In this document: positions 1 to 11,150 of the stretch, piece after piece
How positions within the stretch are numbered: position 1 is the stretch's first letter
How the letters are laid out: each line of letters begins with the position of its first letter
Origin: Perognathus longimembris pacificus
Lineage: Eukaryota; Chordata; Mammalia; Rodentia; Heteromyidae
Direction of reading: 5' to 3'
Length of the DNA stretch: 64,000 nt
Assembly: GCF_023159225.1 (NCBI RefSeq)
Contig: NC_063176.1
Span: forward strand, 5,902,963-5,966,962
The notes under the pieces: model-generated
What the model saw: only the letters and a program-made list of their open reading frames with translations
Told to the model about the DNA's origin: nothing
Databases searched by the model: none
Position numbers and translations under genes: made by a program

Positions 1-299
1 TCTTTATCATTCTTATTCTGCATGTTTATTTAAACTGATGATACTAATTTTACTCCAACACAGATTATTAAAATATATTTATTATTATTTCCTAGTTCTG
101 ATTTATTCTGAAGTGAGTTTTCTTGCATTTCTTTGTGTGACTATGTGACCACGTTGATAGATCATTGAGCTTATTAGTGTTTATTTCTTTTTAACTTGGA
201 AAGGGATTACCTTTAAAATTTTCTTTTCTTGATTCTGAAAATGTTCACACACACATACATACATACATATTTGTTTATTTGGTTGTTTGTTCTTAAATC
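1..299. other. AT-rich DNA, no recognised feature
   Basis: No repeat family or credible exon was recognised. A short CA/CATA run lies near 246-270. Confidence 0.5.
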
Positions 300-1025
300 A
301 AGGACATGGAACTGTTGTAGGGAGTAGAGCTGACTCCATCTTGATTAGGGAAACATGGTCACAATGGAGAATGAGGGAGGCGGTAAAAAGTTGGATAAGA
401 AATGTACCCACTGCCTTACATATTGTTGTGACCAAGTCCTAGAAGACCACCAAGAAGACCACTGAGAGCCAGATGTTCAGAAATGCAAAAGCAAGGCTTT
501 ATTCCGGCGAGCTGCAACTTGGGCCTCATCCTACCCACCGACACAGCGGAGGTTAGGAGGAAGGCCCTGAGCAGGGTTTTACATGGGTATTTAAAGGAAA
601 AAAATCACAAAGTTACATAGACCAGGTGCAAGCAGGGTTGGGGTGCAAGGACAAATCTGATTGGCTCGGGGCCAGGGGTTCTCTAAAATTGGTCTGAGGA
701 CATTCCAGGCCAGTCAACGCGACCGGAAAGTCCCCAATCCGGTTGGGCCATCCGGAAAATGGGAGATTTATGGTCGGGTGGTTTCGGCACAAACATCCAC
801 ACAAACACCTTTGTTCCTGGAATCTGTACAATTTCTGGCTAGTTTCACCATAAACAAGCCATTTCCTGGGTTTCATGTATGTGCTGGGTTATTCTTAGCT
901 TAACACAAACAACAAGATGGTTGCAGACTCAAGATGGAGTCTTCCTAGTTCTTCAATATGAAAAGTAACCCCTCTGTACATCACATTGACAATAAATAGT
1001 TATTATTTACAAAAATAAAGAAAAT
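300..1025 (+). mobile_element. L1 3' UTR and tail, split by a solo LTR
   Basis: The left part (about 300-423) reads like the end of the L1 3' UTR seen elsewhere in the window, with a GAGGGAGG-type purine stretch and AAGAAATGTACC. The right part (956-1025) carries the L1 terminal signature, AACCCCTCTGTACATCAC followed by a CAATAAA signal and an A-rich tail. Joining the two flanks of the LTR restores the usual order CATATG-AACCCCTCTG, so one L1 end was interrupted. The exact left limit is uncertain. Confidence 0.7.
424..955 (-). mobile_element. Solo LTR of an endogenous retrovirus, class I-like
   Basis: This 532-bp unit starts TGTTGTGACC and ends GTTCTTCA on the plus strand, i.e. TG...CA, and is flanked by the 4-bp duplication ATAT (420-423 and 956-959). 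Read on the minus strand it has a CCAAT box (660-664), a TATA-like TTTAAATA (588-597) and an AATAAA polyadenylation signal (498-503), the order U3-R-U5 expected of an LTR. A 4-bp duplication is typical of gammaretrovirus-like class I elements. No internal retroviral genes lie on either side, so it is a recombination product of a provirus. Family name not assigned. Two AAGATGG cores lie at 914-920 and 932-938. Confidence 0.8.
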
Positions 1026-1564
1026 TCAGTCTAAGAAAAAGAAGAGATAATTCAGACATTCTCAAAGCTCTTGTGGGCTGAAGATTAAAAACGACTGAGA
1101 ATGCAATGATCTCATTTTCCTCTTTGATCTCTCTGTTTTGTCTCTCAAAATTTAGTGAGTATCTTTTAGTTCCTGCGCTTTCTTACAGCTGTTAGTGTTT
1201 TGCATTGGGAGGTGGTCTCGCCACTTCTATTACAGATAAGGGGTGCAGGAAAGGAACATTAGCATGTATTTTGTAATGATGTCAGCTGCTCACTGATTCT
1301 CTGATTGATTACGTTTCCTATTTGCAAAATCTGAGGATTGAGATGCAGGTTATGGGAAACATTGTAATTTCTAAATTTTAACTTTAAAATAGAATTATAT
1401 GAAATATATACTATAAAATATAGCTGTAAATTAATTTGGAGCAAGGAATATTAGCTTTAAGGCTTGGGAGAGGAATCTTCTTGAAGAAAAGGCAGATGAA
1501 CCCATTTAGGTGAAGCCCTCATGCACTTCACTTTGCAATTCCCATCATTGCCCACACTGGGGTC
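1026..1564. other. Unassigned AT-rich sequence
   Basis: No repeat or exon recognised; the two short open frames on the minus strand have no protein-like composition. Confidence 0.5.
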
Positions 1565-1635
1565 TTTTTTTTTTTTTTTTTTTAACTGATCATGGGGCTT
1601 GAACAAAAGGGCTGGGCACTGTCCCTGGTCAACTA
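1565..1635 (-). mobile_element. SINE fragment, Geo (right) module with tail
   Basis: A T-run (1565-1583) is followed by CATGGGGCTTGAAC and GGGCACTGTCCCTGG, the antisense of the B-box end of the Geo module. The left half is missing. Confidence 0.6.
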
Positions 1636-1705
1636 TTTCCACTTTTGTGACTTGTGTTCCAAGAGTTGTAAACCTCTATAAATTTCTGTTACATCTGGTA
1701 TTCTT

Positions 1706-1785
1706 TTTTTTCTTATTTATTGTCAAAGTGATGTACAGAGAGGTTACAGTTTCATGTTAGGCATTGGATACATTTCTTGTACTAT
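1706..1785 (-). mobile_element. Very short 5'-truncated L1 insertion with TSD
   Basis: Antisense L1 3' terminus: T-rich tail, then TTATTGTCAAAGTGATGTAC. It is flanked by a perfect 13-bp duplication ATCTGGTATTCTT at 1693-1705 and 1786-1798. Only about 80 bp of L1 were copied before reverse transcription ended. Confidence 0.85.
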
Positions 1786-1798
1786 ATCTGGTATTCTT

Positions 1799-2519
1799 GC
1801 ATCAGTTCTTGCCTTTTAAGTATTCTCTTTTCTATTAGGAAAACCCTATTTTTTTGCTCTGCCTGAAAGGTATCTACTTATCTTTCAAAGCGCAGATAAA
1901 TATTACATTCCAGTTTGATAATGTCAGATCTCAGGGAGAATTAGCTGCCTCATCTTCAGTAACAGTGATATCAGCAAGAATAATCACAGTGCTTTATAGG
2001 CTATTTACTTTGCATAATGATTTTTCTCAAATTCATAAAATCAGTGATTTTTTTTTAGGTGCTAAAATGAATTTCATGTACATCCTGCAATTCAACGAAA
2101 ACAAATTAAGTGGAGGCCATACTACTTAATCAAGCCTTGGAAAATCACTTTGAATGAACGAGTCCGGAATGAATAGATCTGTGAAGAATTCCTTTTATTT
2201 GCATTGGCATCCAGGCTGCTCACTGTAACTTAGCTCATTTAGCCATGGAGATTCTCATCGGTTGATTTATTTATCTGCCTATTGGAGGAGACAGCACTCA
2301 TTACTATTGTTTTACCCAGTCCCACTATAGGTTTGATATTCAACTTTTCTTAAGATAATCTGAAGTGAAGGAAATCTAAGATTTTTCTTAACCATACTCA
2401 AAGGTATGTTCTTTTTGTGAATAAGCAATCTATGCCTCTAATCTGAAATTTTCATGGGACTATTTTGATAAATTTCTTCCCAAGCTTTTTTCATCTGGAG
2501 ATTCTTAGTGGTATTAGGA
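1799..2519. other. Unassigned AT-rich sequence
   Basis: Contains a 91-codon plus-strand open frame (1854-2129) starting at a non-ATG codon; composition and context give no support for coding. No repeat recognised. Confidence 0.45.
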
Positions 2520-2812
2520 TTTCCACTGAGGGCTTTACACCTGCTATGCATGCATTCTGACCCACTCCAGACCCTTTGTACTTTTGAGATAGTGTCTCAT
2601 TTTTTCCTACAGAACAGCCTTTATCACAACCCTCCATTTTACATTTCCCAGGATAGCTGAGATGATGGGCACATACCACAGGACCTAACTATTGTTTTAT
2701 GTTCAGATAGGATCTTGTGAAGACTTTTGCCAAGTCTGGCCTCAAATACCAAGTCTCCTAACCCCAGTTTCCTAAGTAGCAAAGATCAAAGGTGTGAGCC
2801 ACTGTACACATC
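2520..2812 (-). mobile_element. Old B4-like SINE (ID + B1), antisense
   Basis: The left part (2520-2580) resembles an antisense ID head with GCTATGCATGCATTCTGA. The right part (about 2730-2812) ends in antisense B1 sequence including GTGTGAGCCACTGTACAC. B4 elements are ID-B1 fusions of rodents. Divergence is high and the middle is not resolved. Confidence 0.45.
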
Positions 2813-3954
2813 CTTTTTTCTTTTTGTTAAACCTACTTTTTTCGTCTATTATCAATATTATTTTTGTTTTACATGGTCTGATTTCTTGTCTATAGTTTGA
2901 GGAAGAATTAATGCCCTTCTTACTTTCATTTCTTGTTCAAGTATATAGGATGGTTCTGAATATGCAATTGGTCATCAAGATTGAAATGATTGATGTTACA
3001 ATAGGATGATACTTGATTATTTACCGCACAGCTCCCTTCCTACCTTATTGGGTACTTAAGGGAGTACTTAAGGGAGGTAGTTTCCCTTTTATTCATCATG
3101 TGTCGGCCCAAGGTGTTTCTCTGGAAAATACGGTCCAGTATGACACTCTACCATGTCTGTGTGTTAAGCTTCTGTCTGTGGTAGAAGGGTGTAGTGCAGT
3201 GAGGTTAAGACAAATTTGCACTGAATACTTCTGCTCATCTGCCCTTCATGGAGATACTGTCACATGATCACCTCAAACTTAAAGAAAGTTGTGAATTCTC
3301 ACTACCTAGACCATGGAAAGGGGAAATGAATAGTATATAAAAATATAATAGTATTCATTGCATTTATTATTAATTATTATCATTCTTTATTTCAAGGCCA
3401 TACTTATTAAGACATGTAGTCAATCATTTCATTGATTTAAAAGGATTTTCCATACGCACTCAAAAAGTTTTGGGATTCAGTCTCAGTAGTGCCATTTAAA
3501 GTCTGAAGACTGGACAAGAAAGTTTCTTAGGGACCCAACAGTTTCTAATCTCAGTGTTTATAACTAAAATTAAAGCCTGAAGAAATGTTATCAATACCCA
3601 AGGAGCTGATTTTAAAACTTTGTTGTCTACCTCAGGAATAGGAAATATGATCAGAAATGACATTTCTCTTCATTCTGTGCTCATGCATATTACCAACATT
3701 TCATTGTCATTATGCAGAATCTATTTTCCTATTCAAGATGATTGTATTGCATTCTATTACTAAAAAGAAGAAAATGAATACTGTAATCATAAAGACATAA
3801 ATAAAACATTAAGTTATCAATCCTTTACCTCTGTGTTGACCTACAGCGTACTATGCTGTTAAGTATTTTATATTTCCTATAGTTTTTAGAAACATTGCAT
3901 GCTATTTTAATACATGATTGCCTATACATTATGCTCTTAGGGCATCATACAGAT
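2813..3954. other. Unassigned sequence
   Basis: No repeat recognised. An 84-codon open frame at 3013-3267 begins with ATT rather than ATG and does not resemble a known protein. Confidence 0.45.
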
Positions 3955-4300
3955 AAAACCTAGCTCAAATGTATTCCTATTATACTTATCTATACATTCT
4001 ATCCTATTCTACTTGATCACTCTCCGCACTTGTCAGACACATTAGTTAAATTTTATAGAATTATGGATGTAACAGTCGTTTCCATAAAATGGAGTTCGTT
4101 TCATTTAGCGTCATCTTTTGTGTCCATAAGGATATAGCTATTGGGCTGTTGTGATGCTCTGCTGTGACTAGCCTAAACCTGTGCTAATTATTCCCTATGA
4201 GGGAGACCATAGAGTCCATGTTTCTTTGGGTCTGGCTCACTTCACTTAGTATAATTTTTCCAAGTCCTTCCATTTCTTTACAAATGGGGCATCTGAACCA
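3955..4300 (-). mobile_element. Relic L1, ORF2 end and 3' UTR, antisense
   Basis: The right part holds the antisense of the conserved ORF2 C-terminal segment, TCTGGCTCACTTCACTTAGT then CCAAGTCCTTCCATTTC. It is highly diverged and lacks any open frame. The left limit, in 3' UTR-like sequence, is approximate. Confidence 0.6.
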
Positions 4301-7300
4301 AATCACCTCTTCTTTTTTTACATAAAACTATATGAAAGTGTAATGACATTTAGAGAATTGTTTCTTCTTGTCTACCAATAATTTGTTCTTAGTAAGTGCC
4401 AATAGTGAATGAGACTACAGATGAAAAATTATTGTTTACTGACACAACATCTTGCCTGTGAAATACTTCATCTCAGATAACGATTGACTCATAGCACCAT
4501 TACAGGATATTACTTAAAAGTACCAATAAAAATGTCACAGCACAGTAAATTTTAAGCACATATATCAAGTGTACCTTGACATAGCTTGATTTTTTAAAAT
4601 ATGAATTTCATTATATCTTTATTTTAAGGCACTCTCAATTTAAATAACTGGCTACCTTGATGAGTGTAGTTTATTAAATACCACCTCTTCCTTTCAATTA
4701 TGCCACACTAACATTTGAATTTTCAAGTCCACTGAGAGGAACACACATATTCTTGCATACACACATATGCATATATGTGTATGGGTGGTATTTGTAACAC
4801 ATATATGATATTTATATCACATATCAACAGATCAGATAACCTCTCATTTAAAGTCCGGGCATGTTTCAGTTGTGTTTCTCTGGATCCCTAGTGAGGTTAC
4901 AGGAAGCAATCAACTGGGGATCCACTTATATGCATTTCTCCCCACCACCACCAAAGCTTCAGGATCAGCTACCTACTCATCACTTGGCTGAAACAAGTGA
5001 CCTCGGTTCTTGGTCATGGGAGCCTGTCTATAGGATGAGTCCTAAATTATAGCTGTTTACCTCCAATGTAAGTTATTTCAAAGAAAGCATAATCAAAGCA
5101 GAAATCATCAGTGTTTCATAACCTACTCTTGGATGTACAAATATAGGACTGGTCAATACTAATCCCAAGATTAGTGGTTATTTCAGTGAGTACTTAGCAA
5201 ATATAGGAAATCCACTGGAGTCTTAGAAGCCATCAATTTCATCTACTTCAATGCTTAACAACTACAATAAGCTTTTCTTTCTGATTTGTTTGACAAATAC
5301 CTAAAAACATAAAATGTACATTTTTATGAGTTTCTGTGTATTGTTTGCAATAGGTTCCTTAAAATATTTGTTAAGGTATTATTTAAAAATGTTTCTTAAT
5401 GAATCTACAACATTTGGTTCTAATTAGGATTATAACATAAAGTATGTAAGGATTATTCATTTCTTGAGAAAGTCCAGAGAGTGTGCATTAGTTAATTTAT
5501 TTACCTACAAAATACAACTTTCTAAGTCAATAATAATAAAAGAGATTATTTTAAATGCATTACATAGGAACTCTGATAGGGACTGTGGCATTTACATTAA
5601 TTATTTAAATTTTATTTTGTCATCTTTTTCACATGGGAAGTGTCCCTCTGTATCTTTTTAGTGGAAAAATAGTTTTCATTCACTTTATTCTGGACAAGGT
5701 TGGTAAAATCCCTACAGGTTAGTGAAGTGAGGATAATTTGATTTACCACAGCGATTCCATGAAATTAATGAAAACTGAAAGTAAATGAAAGTTATAAATG
5801 TCAGAAAGAGAGGTTTTATATTGCCTTTCTAACATAATTATTTAAACACATTACTGAAACTTTTTTGAAATATTTAGCTCAAGGGTACTTCATTTGTCTG
5901 AAAAGCATTATGCTTACCTTCATTATTTCTAATGTTCCTATCTTCCAAGTTATTTCCATATATTATTTAAAAAAAGGAAATTAATAGAATTTGGTTAAAA
6001 ATAAACCTTCATGGAAATTTTGACAACACATTTATAAGAAGGAGCTTAAGGATGGTAATAAACTGCTATGCTTGCCATTGGTAATATCTGACCTATTTAA
6101 AATTACCAGCAGACACATGGATCAGCCTATCTAATGGACAGTAGGGTATGATAGGAAGTTAACAGAAAATCCATGCAACCCATGGTCAACTTAGGATCCT
6201 ATGCTTATCTCTTATTGACTAAACTAAGTGGAACGATGGACTTCATCTGTAATATTGTACAAGATATTTCAACAATTCTTTCCCAATTTAGTTTATTTAC
6301 TCCTACCTATTTATTTTTTTCTTTCCCAAGTGCTCTCTTCTTCTGTCTTTCCCTTCTCTTCCACTCCTTCCATTCTGCCCTGTCCTTTTTCTCTGTCTGA
6401 ATTGACCCTTTACACATTGATTTAAGTCGAACAAGGAATGTGTACATCCTGGCCTTTCACCTTCCAGCCCCTTTCTTCCCTTTGTCTCTCAGCACCTAGG
6501 ACAGTGCCCCACACATTCAGGATGGGTCATCCGGCTCTTCCAGTTAGCACTCTGAAACCCCCAGAGGTGTGTTTAACCAACTTCCTGGGAATTTCTCAAT
6601 CCAATCAAGTTGACTATTGAGATTACATTCATTATCTGAAATTTGTTATACTATCTGAAATATCCCACATTCCAATACTAATAAATCAATTTTAATGAAC
6701 CCTGACTTGTGTAGCTTTTTAGAAAAACAATGGCTTATTTAAACATCCTTGTAATTCCCTTTCACTTCTCAACTGGGAGCATATGACCTGAATCTGCCAA
6801 CACAAACAGGAATGATCAGTGTTTATGGTAGCTCAAGTGAATGGCTCTGTGTAGCAATAGTAGAAAATTTGCTGATATATAAACTGGCTGAGTACAGCGT
6901 TCACATCATACTCTAAAACGTTATAATAGATGTGATGTTAAAATATTGTTCATAAGGCAAGATCTGGCCCTGAAATTTGTAAAACATAATTTTTATGCTA
7001 TGATTTATAAAGCAAATGCTCATGAAAATAATATCAGAACCAGACATGGGTATTGTTATATAATACATAATAGAGGTACATATAGCAAATACCTATTATA
7101 AGATTTATAGAAAGGATATAGCCTGAGTTCTGACATCAAAGACTTGAATATTAGTCATTTCTTTCATATTCAAAATCATATGTAACATAACATATAACTC
7201 ACATTGATTTAGAACAAAAATTGGATGAAAACTGTGAATTCTAATTTTAAAATTTATTTTAATAATTTTTCTCTAGTATGAGAACATGTATTATGTTATG

Positions 7301-7552
7301 TTTAATTATTGTGTTCTAGCAAATTAGGTTGAAAGAGGTGAATAATATTCTTATGATCAAAATAAACGGCAGCCCTTGACAAGCAGTAACTTCATTCCTC
7401 CAGTCCTGCTTTAATATATTAGTACACCATATCAACCTTATTGATATTTTTCCTTATTGTTATTTTCTTTAATGATATTTTTGCTATATTGGCTGCACTA
7501 TAGCTTAACAATTACACCTGTGTATCTATCATGGTATATGCTTTCTCTGGTT
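4301..7552. other. 3.2 kb of unassigned AT-rich DNA
   Basis: No gene or repeat family was recognised. It holds a TATG/CATA-rich patch (about 4740-4830) and a pyrimidine-rich tract at 6290-6400 that produces short plus-strand open frames rich in Ser, Leu and Phe. Neither looks coding. Confidence 0.45.
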
Positions 7553-7668
7553 TTGTTTTGTTTTGTTGTTGTTTTTCAATAATGGGTCTTGAACTCAGTG
7601 CTTGGGTACTGTCCCAAAGCTCCCAAGCTAGCACTCTATCACTTTGAGCAGGAGCACTACTTCCTATT
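7553..7668 (-). mobile_element. SINE Geo module, antisense, with TTTTG tail
   Basis: A (TTTTG)n run marks the tail. It is followed by GGGTCTTGAACTCAGTGCTTGGG, TACTGTCCC and GCTAGCACTCTATCAC, the antisense Geo module. Confidence 0.65.
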
Positions 7669-7739
7669 CATCCTATTATGTCAATAATTTCAAACATAGT
7701 TGACTTCAGAGACTCAATGCTGAGTTTCAGTATGCAATA

Positions 7740-9110
7740 TAGTAATGTTTTTGTTATTAAAAACTGGAACCATTTTTAACAAACATTATTAGCATAAATC
7801 AAGTGTACAATGGAGATTCACCATATGACATTTACAAGTTATGATGTACTTTGATCAAATTCATGCAAGCTATATTACTTTTATTAACATTTCTCTTCCT
7901 CATTTTTGACAGGTTTTGGTGGGTTTTATAATGTCATTTGCATACATATATATGTATATATATATGTTTATAATATTGACTGTGCTATTCTACTTTTTTT
8001 CTTTGTCTCTTCCTCAACATGTTTCTGGCCCTCCAAAAAGTTTTGCTTTTTTAATCATTTCATATTATTCTAGGTTTTTCAGGCCTAGATTCCACATATG
8101 AATAAAAACATAATCTCTTCTTTAACATGTTGATCTCCAGTTACATCTATGTTCTTGAAAACAGCATAATTCCATTATTCTTTGCAGCTGAATCCTATTC
8201 CATTGTATACATATGACATGCTTTATATATCCAGTTATATTATTATCAGTTATTGAGCACTTAGGTAACTTTCATATCTAGCTCTTGTAAATAGTGCTGC
8301 TACAAACATGTTGTGATATTATATCTGTTATATGTTCACTCACTACAGTTCCTTTGGAAATATGCAAGCATGGAATAAAAGAATGAAATGACAGTTCTAC
8401 TTTAAGTTTTGAAGAATGTCCATACTGCTTTCTATAGTGGCTAGGCTAATTTATATTTCTACAACATTGTTCCTTTCACCAACTATAACCTTGCCAATAT
8501 TTGATTGCATTTTGTCTTGATAATGATGATTCTTAATAGGGTGAGATGGAATTTTAGAGTATTTTGATTCCTATTTCTTACGGCTAAGGATGTTGAATAT
8601 TTCCTTATTATTTTCTTGACCATTTGTACGTCTTTCAAGAAATATTTAATTCAAATGCCCATTCATTAATCAAATTATTCATTCTTCTTACTGCTTGAAT
8701 TTTTGAGCTTCTTTACACATTCTGGATGTCAATTTTTTGTTGGACCAGTAGACAGCAAGATTTTCTCCCATTCTTTGGGTTACTACTTAGTTCTGGAAAT
8801 TGTTTCCTTTTACATGCAGGAGCTTTTAAATGTGATGCAATTCTATTTGTCAGTTCTATTCTTATTTGTTGTGCTATTAGAGTTCTATTAGGGAACTTCT
8901 TGCTTTTGCTTATATCCTGCTGTATTTACACTGGGCATTGTGCAGCAGTTTGAATTTTACAAGTCTTGTACTTCCATCTTTGATACACTTAGATTTTAGT
9001 AGAGGACAACAGAGAGGGATCTGGTTGTAGACTTCTACATGTGCATACCTGATTTCCCCAGCACCATTTTGGAAGATACTGTCTTTTTCTAACTTGACTA
9101 ACTTTTATTA
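7740..9110 (-). mobile_element. Old L1, 3' UTR and C-terminal ORF2, antisense
   Basis: From right to left this follows the 3' half of L1 ORF2 and its 3' UTR: CCCCAGCACCATTTTGGAAG (9058-9077), TTTCTCCCATTCTTTGGGTT, CCTTGCCAATATTTG, GTGAGATGGAATTTTAGAG and CCATTGTATACATATGAC. The left end resembles 3' UTRs of old mammalian L1M subfamilies. All frames are broken by stops and indels; the short open frames at 8703-8953 are antisense artefacts. Confidence 0.75.
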
Positions 9111-9215
9111 TGTTTTTTCATAAGACAATATCTCAAAATGTGTCCCATTTTAGCCTCCATCCTCCAGCCTCTCACTTCTAGGATTATAGGTGTACACCAA
9201 CAAGACAAATTTGGA
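9111..9215 (-). mobile_element. Diverged B1/Alu-like SINE, antisense
   Basis: Contains CAGCCTCTCACTTCTAGGAT and TATAGGTGTACACCA, the antisense of the 7SL-derived B1 promoter end. Confidence 0.4.
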
Positions 9216-9778
9216 TTTGTTATTAAGGAGGAAGCACTACATATTTTCCAAGAAAGCATGTTTATTATTAACATTCACAGGTGCTGAAAATTAATGTCAA
9301 CATTTTCCTCTTGCATTACTAGAAATAATTGGCTTAATGCCTTTTTTCTAATCTAAACTTTCAGAATAAAAATTATACATATATATGTCTAGGCAAATAG
9401 AGATTTAAGTAAAAAACACATTTCAAGAGCTTAGGGACAGAAAAAATACTTGGGACAGAAAAATAATTCTTTATTGTCTCTGTTCCAATTCTTTTTTAAT
9501 GTTTATGTTATTAAACAGAAATGTAAGACACATATAAGAAGAGTAATAATAAGATATCTTTATTTGGAAGTGTAAAAGAATAACTTACACTTAGAAACAA
9601 AACTATTTCTAAGAACTCGAATGAAGGAAAATGGCCTGTAGAAGCTGGGTTAGAAATTTATGTATGAGACATTTGTCCCAGCTCTGATACAACCACTGAT
9701 TTCCCCCATATTCAAAGGCACAAAAGAAATTCAAATACTTTTTATGCAGCACAGTTGTTTTTGTTAAAATAATGAGGC
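9216..9778. other. Unassigned AT-rich sequence
   Basis: Nothing recognised up to the TSD of the next SINE. Confidence 0.5.
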
Positions 9779-9792
9779 AAGCACACGTTTTT

Positions 9793-10007
9793 GTTTTTTT
9801 GTTTTTTTGTTTTTTGGCCAGTCCTGGGGCTTGAACTCAGGGCCTGCGCACTGTCCCTGGCTTCTTTTTGCTCAAGGCTAGCACTCTGCCACTTGAGCCA
9901 CAGCGCCACTTCTGGCCATTTTCTGTATATGCAGTGCTGGGGAATTGAACCCAGGGCCTCATGTATAGGAGGCAAGCACTCTTGCCACTAGGCCATATCC
10001 CCAGCCC
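9793..10007 (-). mobile_element. IDL-Geo dimeric SINE, full length
   Basis: Antisense copy. After a T/G-rich tail come the Geo module (GGGGCTTGAACTCAGGGCCT, GCTAGCACTCTGCCACTTGA) and the ID-like left half ending CTAGGCCATATCCCCAGCCC. It is flanked by AAGCACACGTTTTT (9779-9792) and AAGCACACATTTTT (10008-10021), 13 of 14 identical. The SINE creates an open frame on each strand that is not a gene. Confidence 0.9.
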
Positions 10008-10021
10008 AAGCACACATTTTT

Positions 10022-10570
10022 ATAAGTGAGAAAGAAGCCACTCTGAAAACTGAAGCTGAAACTCTGAAAGGGTTAGAAAACACAAATTGTAATTTCCAAA
10101 AAGAATCATAATACCTGAAAAATAGCTTTTGTTGTATGAGAAAGTAATATATTCTCCTCAGGGATTTGTCATCTACATTTTGGAAATTTATGAACCTACC
10201 ATTCCTTGTAGAAAGTAAAAACCAAAATGTTATTTTCTTACCTGTAGACTTTTATGACATTGTCACTGTTTTAAAAATTAGACTAATAATAGCACAGATA
10301 GCAGATTTTTCTTGAGCCATACACATTTGCCCATTAGGACAGAAATCTAACGTAAGAGAGATAATACCTATCATTTCAAAGTATGTGATAAACAATAAGA
10401 ATCCTGAGGTAACCACATTTTAAAAGTTGAGTATAAGCTTAATAGTCTTTATTCTATAAATATTACAGCAAGCTTTGGTAGCATATATGGGGGTTTAAAT
10501 TCTTTTTACTTATTTTCTGGTCTTTGTACATGTAATATAGATCCATAATGTTTGAAAATATATTAAGATT
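10022..10570. other. Unassigned sequence
   Basis: AT-rich, no recognised repeat or exon. Confidence 0.5.
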
Positions 10571-10622
10571 ATTGCATTTTGCCCTTTTGGCTGAGATCAA
10601 GTGTTTTCTGTTGTCTCTCAGG
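10571..10622 (+). pseudogene. U2 snRNA 5'-end pseudogene fragment
   Basis: The segment aligns with the first ~52 nt of U2 snRNA: the highly conserved block CCTTTTGGCTRAGATCAAGTGT is present as CCCTTTTGGCTGAGATCAAG plus TGT, followed by a diverged TTTTCTGTTGTCTCTCAGG where U2 has its branch-point recognition region. The rest of U2, the Sm site and the 3' stem-loops are absent, and no proximal or distal snRNA promoter element is seen. It is a truncated retrocopy and not a functional snRNA gene. Confidence 0.75.
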
Positions 10623-10894
10623 ACTCCAGCCTGCAAAAGCCAAGATATAGATTGTTATCTAATAAGCTTTTAGCATACTTTAACTAGAGTAATGGTAACC
10701 AATATTATAGTAAGTGCTGGATTATTTATGAGTAATCTGCTGCTCTGAAAAGATGCACAAAGAATTATCCACACAGTGTCTCTACATTCGGTAATCCTCA
10801 CACTGCATTTTCCTCCATCCTTCTTTTCTCACTTTACTCCTCACCTATTTGCTTCGGTAACAAAATCCAGCTATGAATTGTGTAAAGGTAAACA

Positions 10895-10896
<2 letters not shown>

Positions 10897-10926
<30 letters not shown>
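10897..10926. repeat. (TG)15 microsatellite
   Basis: Uninterrupted TG run 30 bp upstream (plus strand) of the antisense composite SINE at 10950. Confidence 0.95.
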
Positions 10927-10927
<1 letters not shown>

Positions 10928-10949
10928 ACTCATATCTGTATTGAGATGT

Positions 10950-11150
10950 AAATTAACTTAGGGCCTAGATGTTGTCCCTTAGCAATTTTACTCTATCATT
11001 TGAGCCACAGCTCCACACCTGGCTTTTGCTGCGTATTTGGAGAGAAGAGTCATGAATATTCCTTCCCAAGCTGCCTTCAAACTTTAGCCTCAGATCTCAG
11101 CTTGTTGGTTGGCTAGGATTACAGATGTGAGCCGCCCGTGTTCATGGTAT
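10950..11150 (-). mobile_element. B1-Geo composite SINE, antisense
   Basis: Geo module first (GGGCCTAGATGTTGTCCC, CTCTATCATTTGAGCCACAG), then the linker GGAGAGAAGAGTC, then antisense B1 (CCTCAGATCTCAGC, GGCTAGGATTACAGATGTGA). It shares the Geo module with IDL-Geo but has a 7SL-derived left half. Confidence 0.8.

Noticed and set aside
424..955. Remaining proviral genes near the LTRs at 424, 15101, 36587 and 44880
   Set aside because: Searched by eye for gag, pol and env motifs; none are present, so they are solo LTRs.
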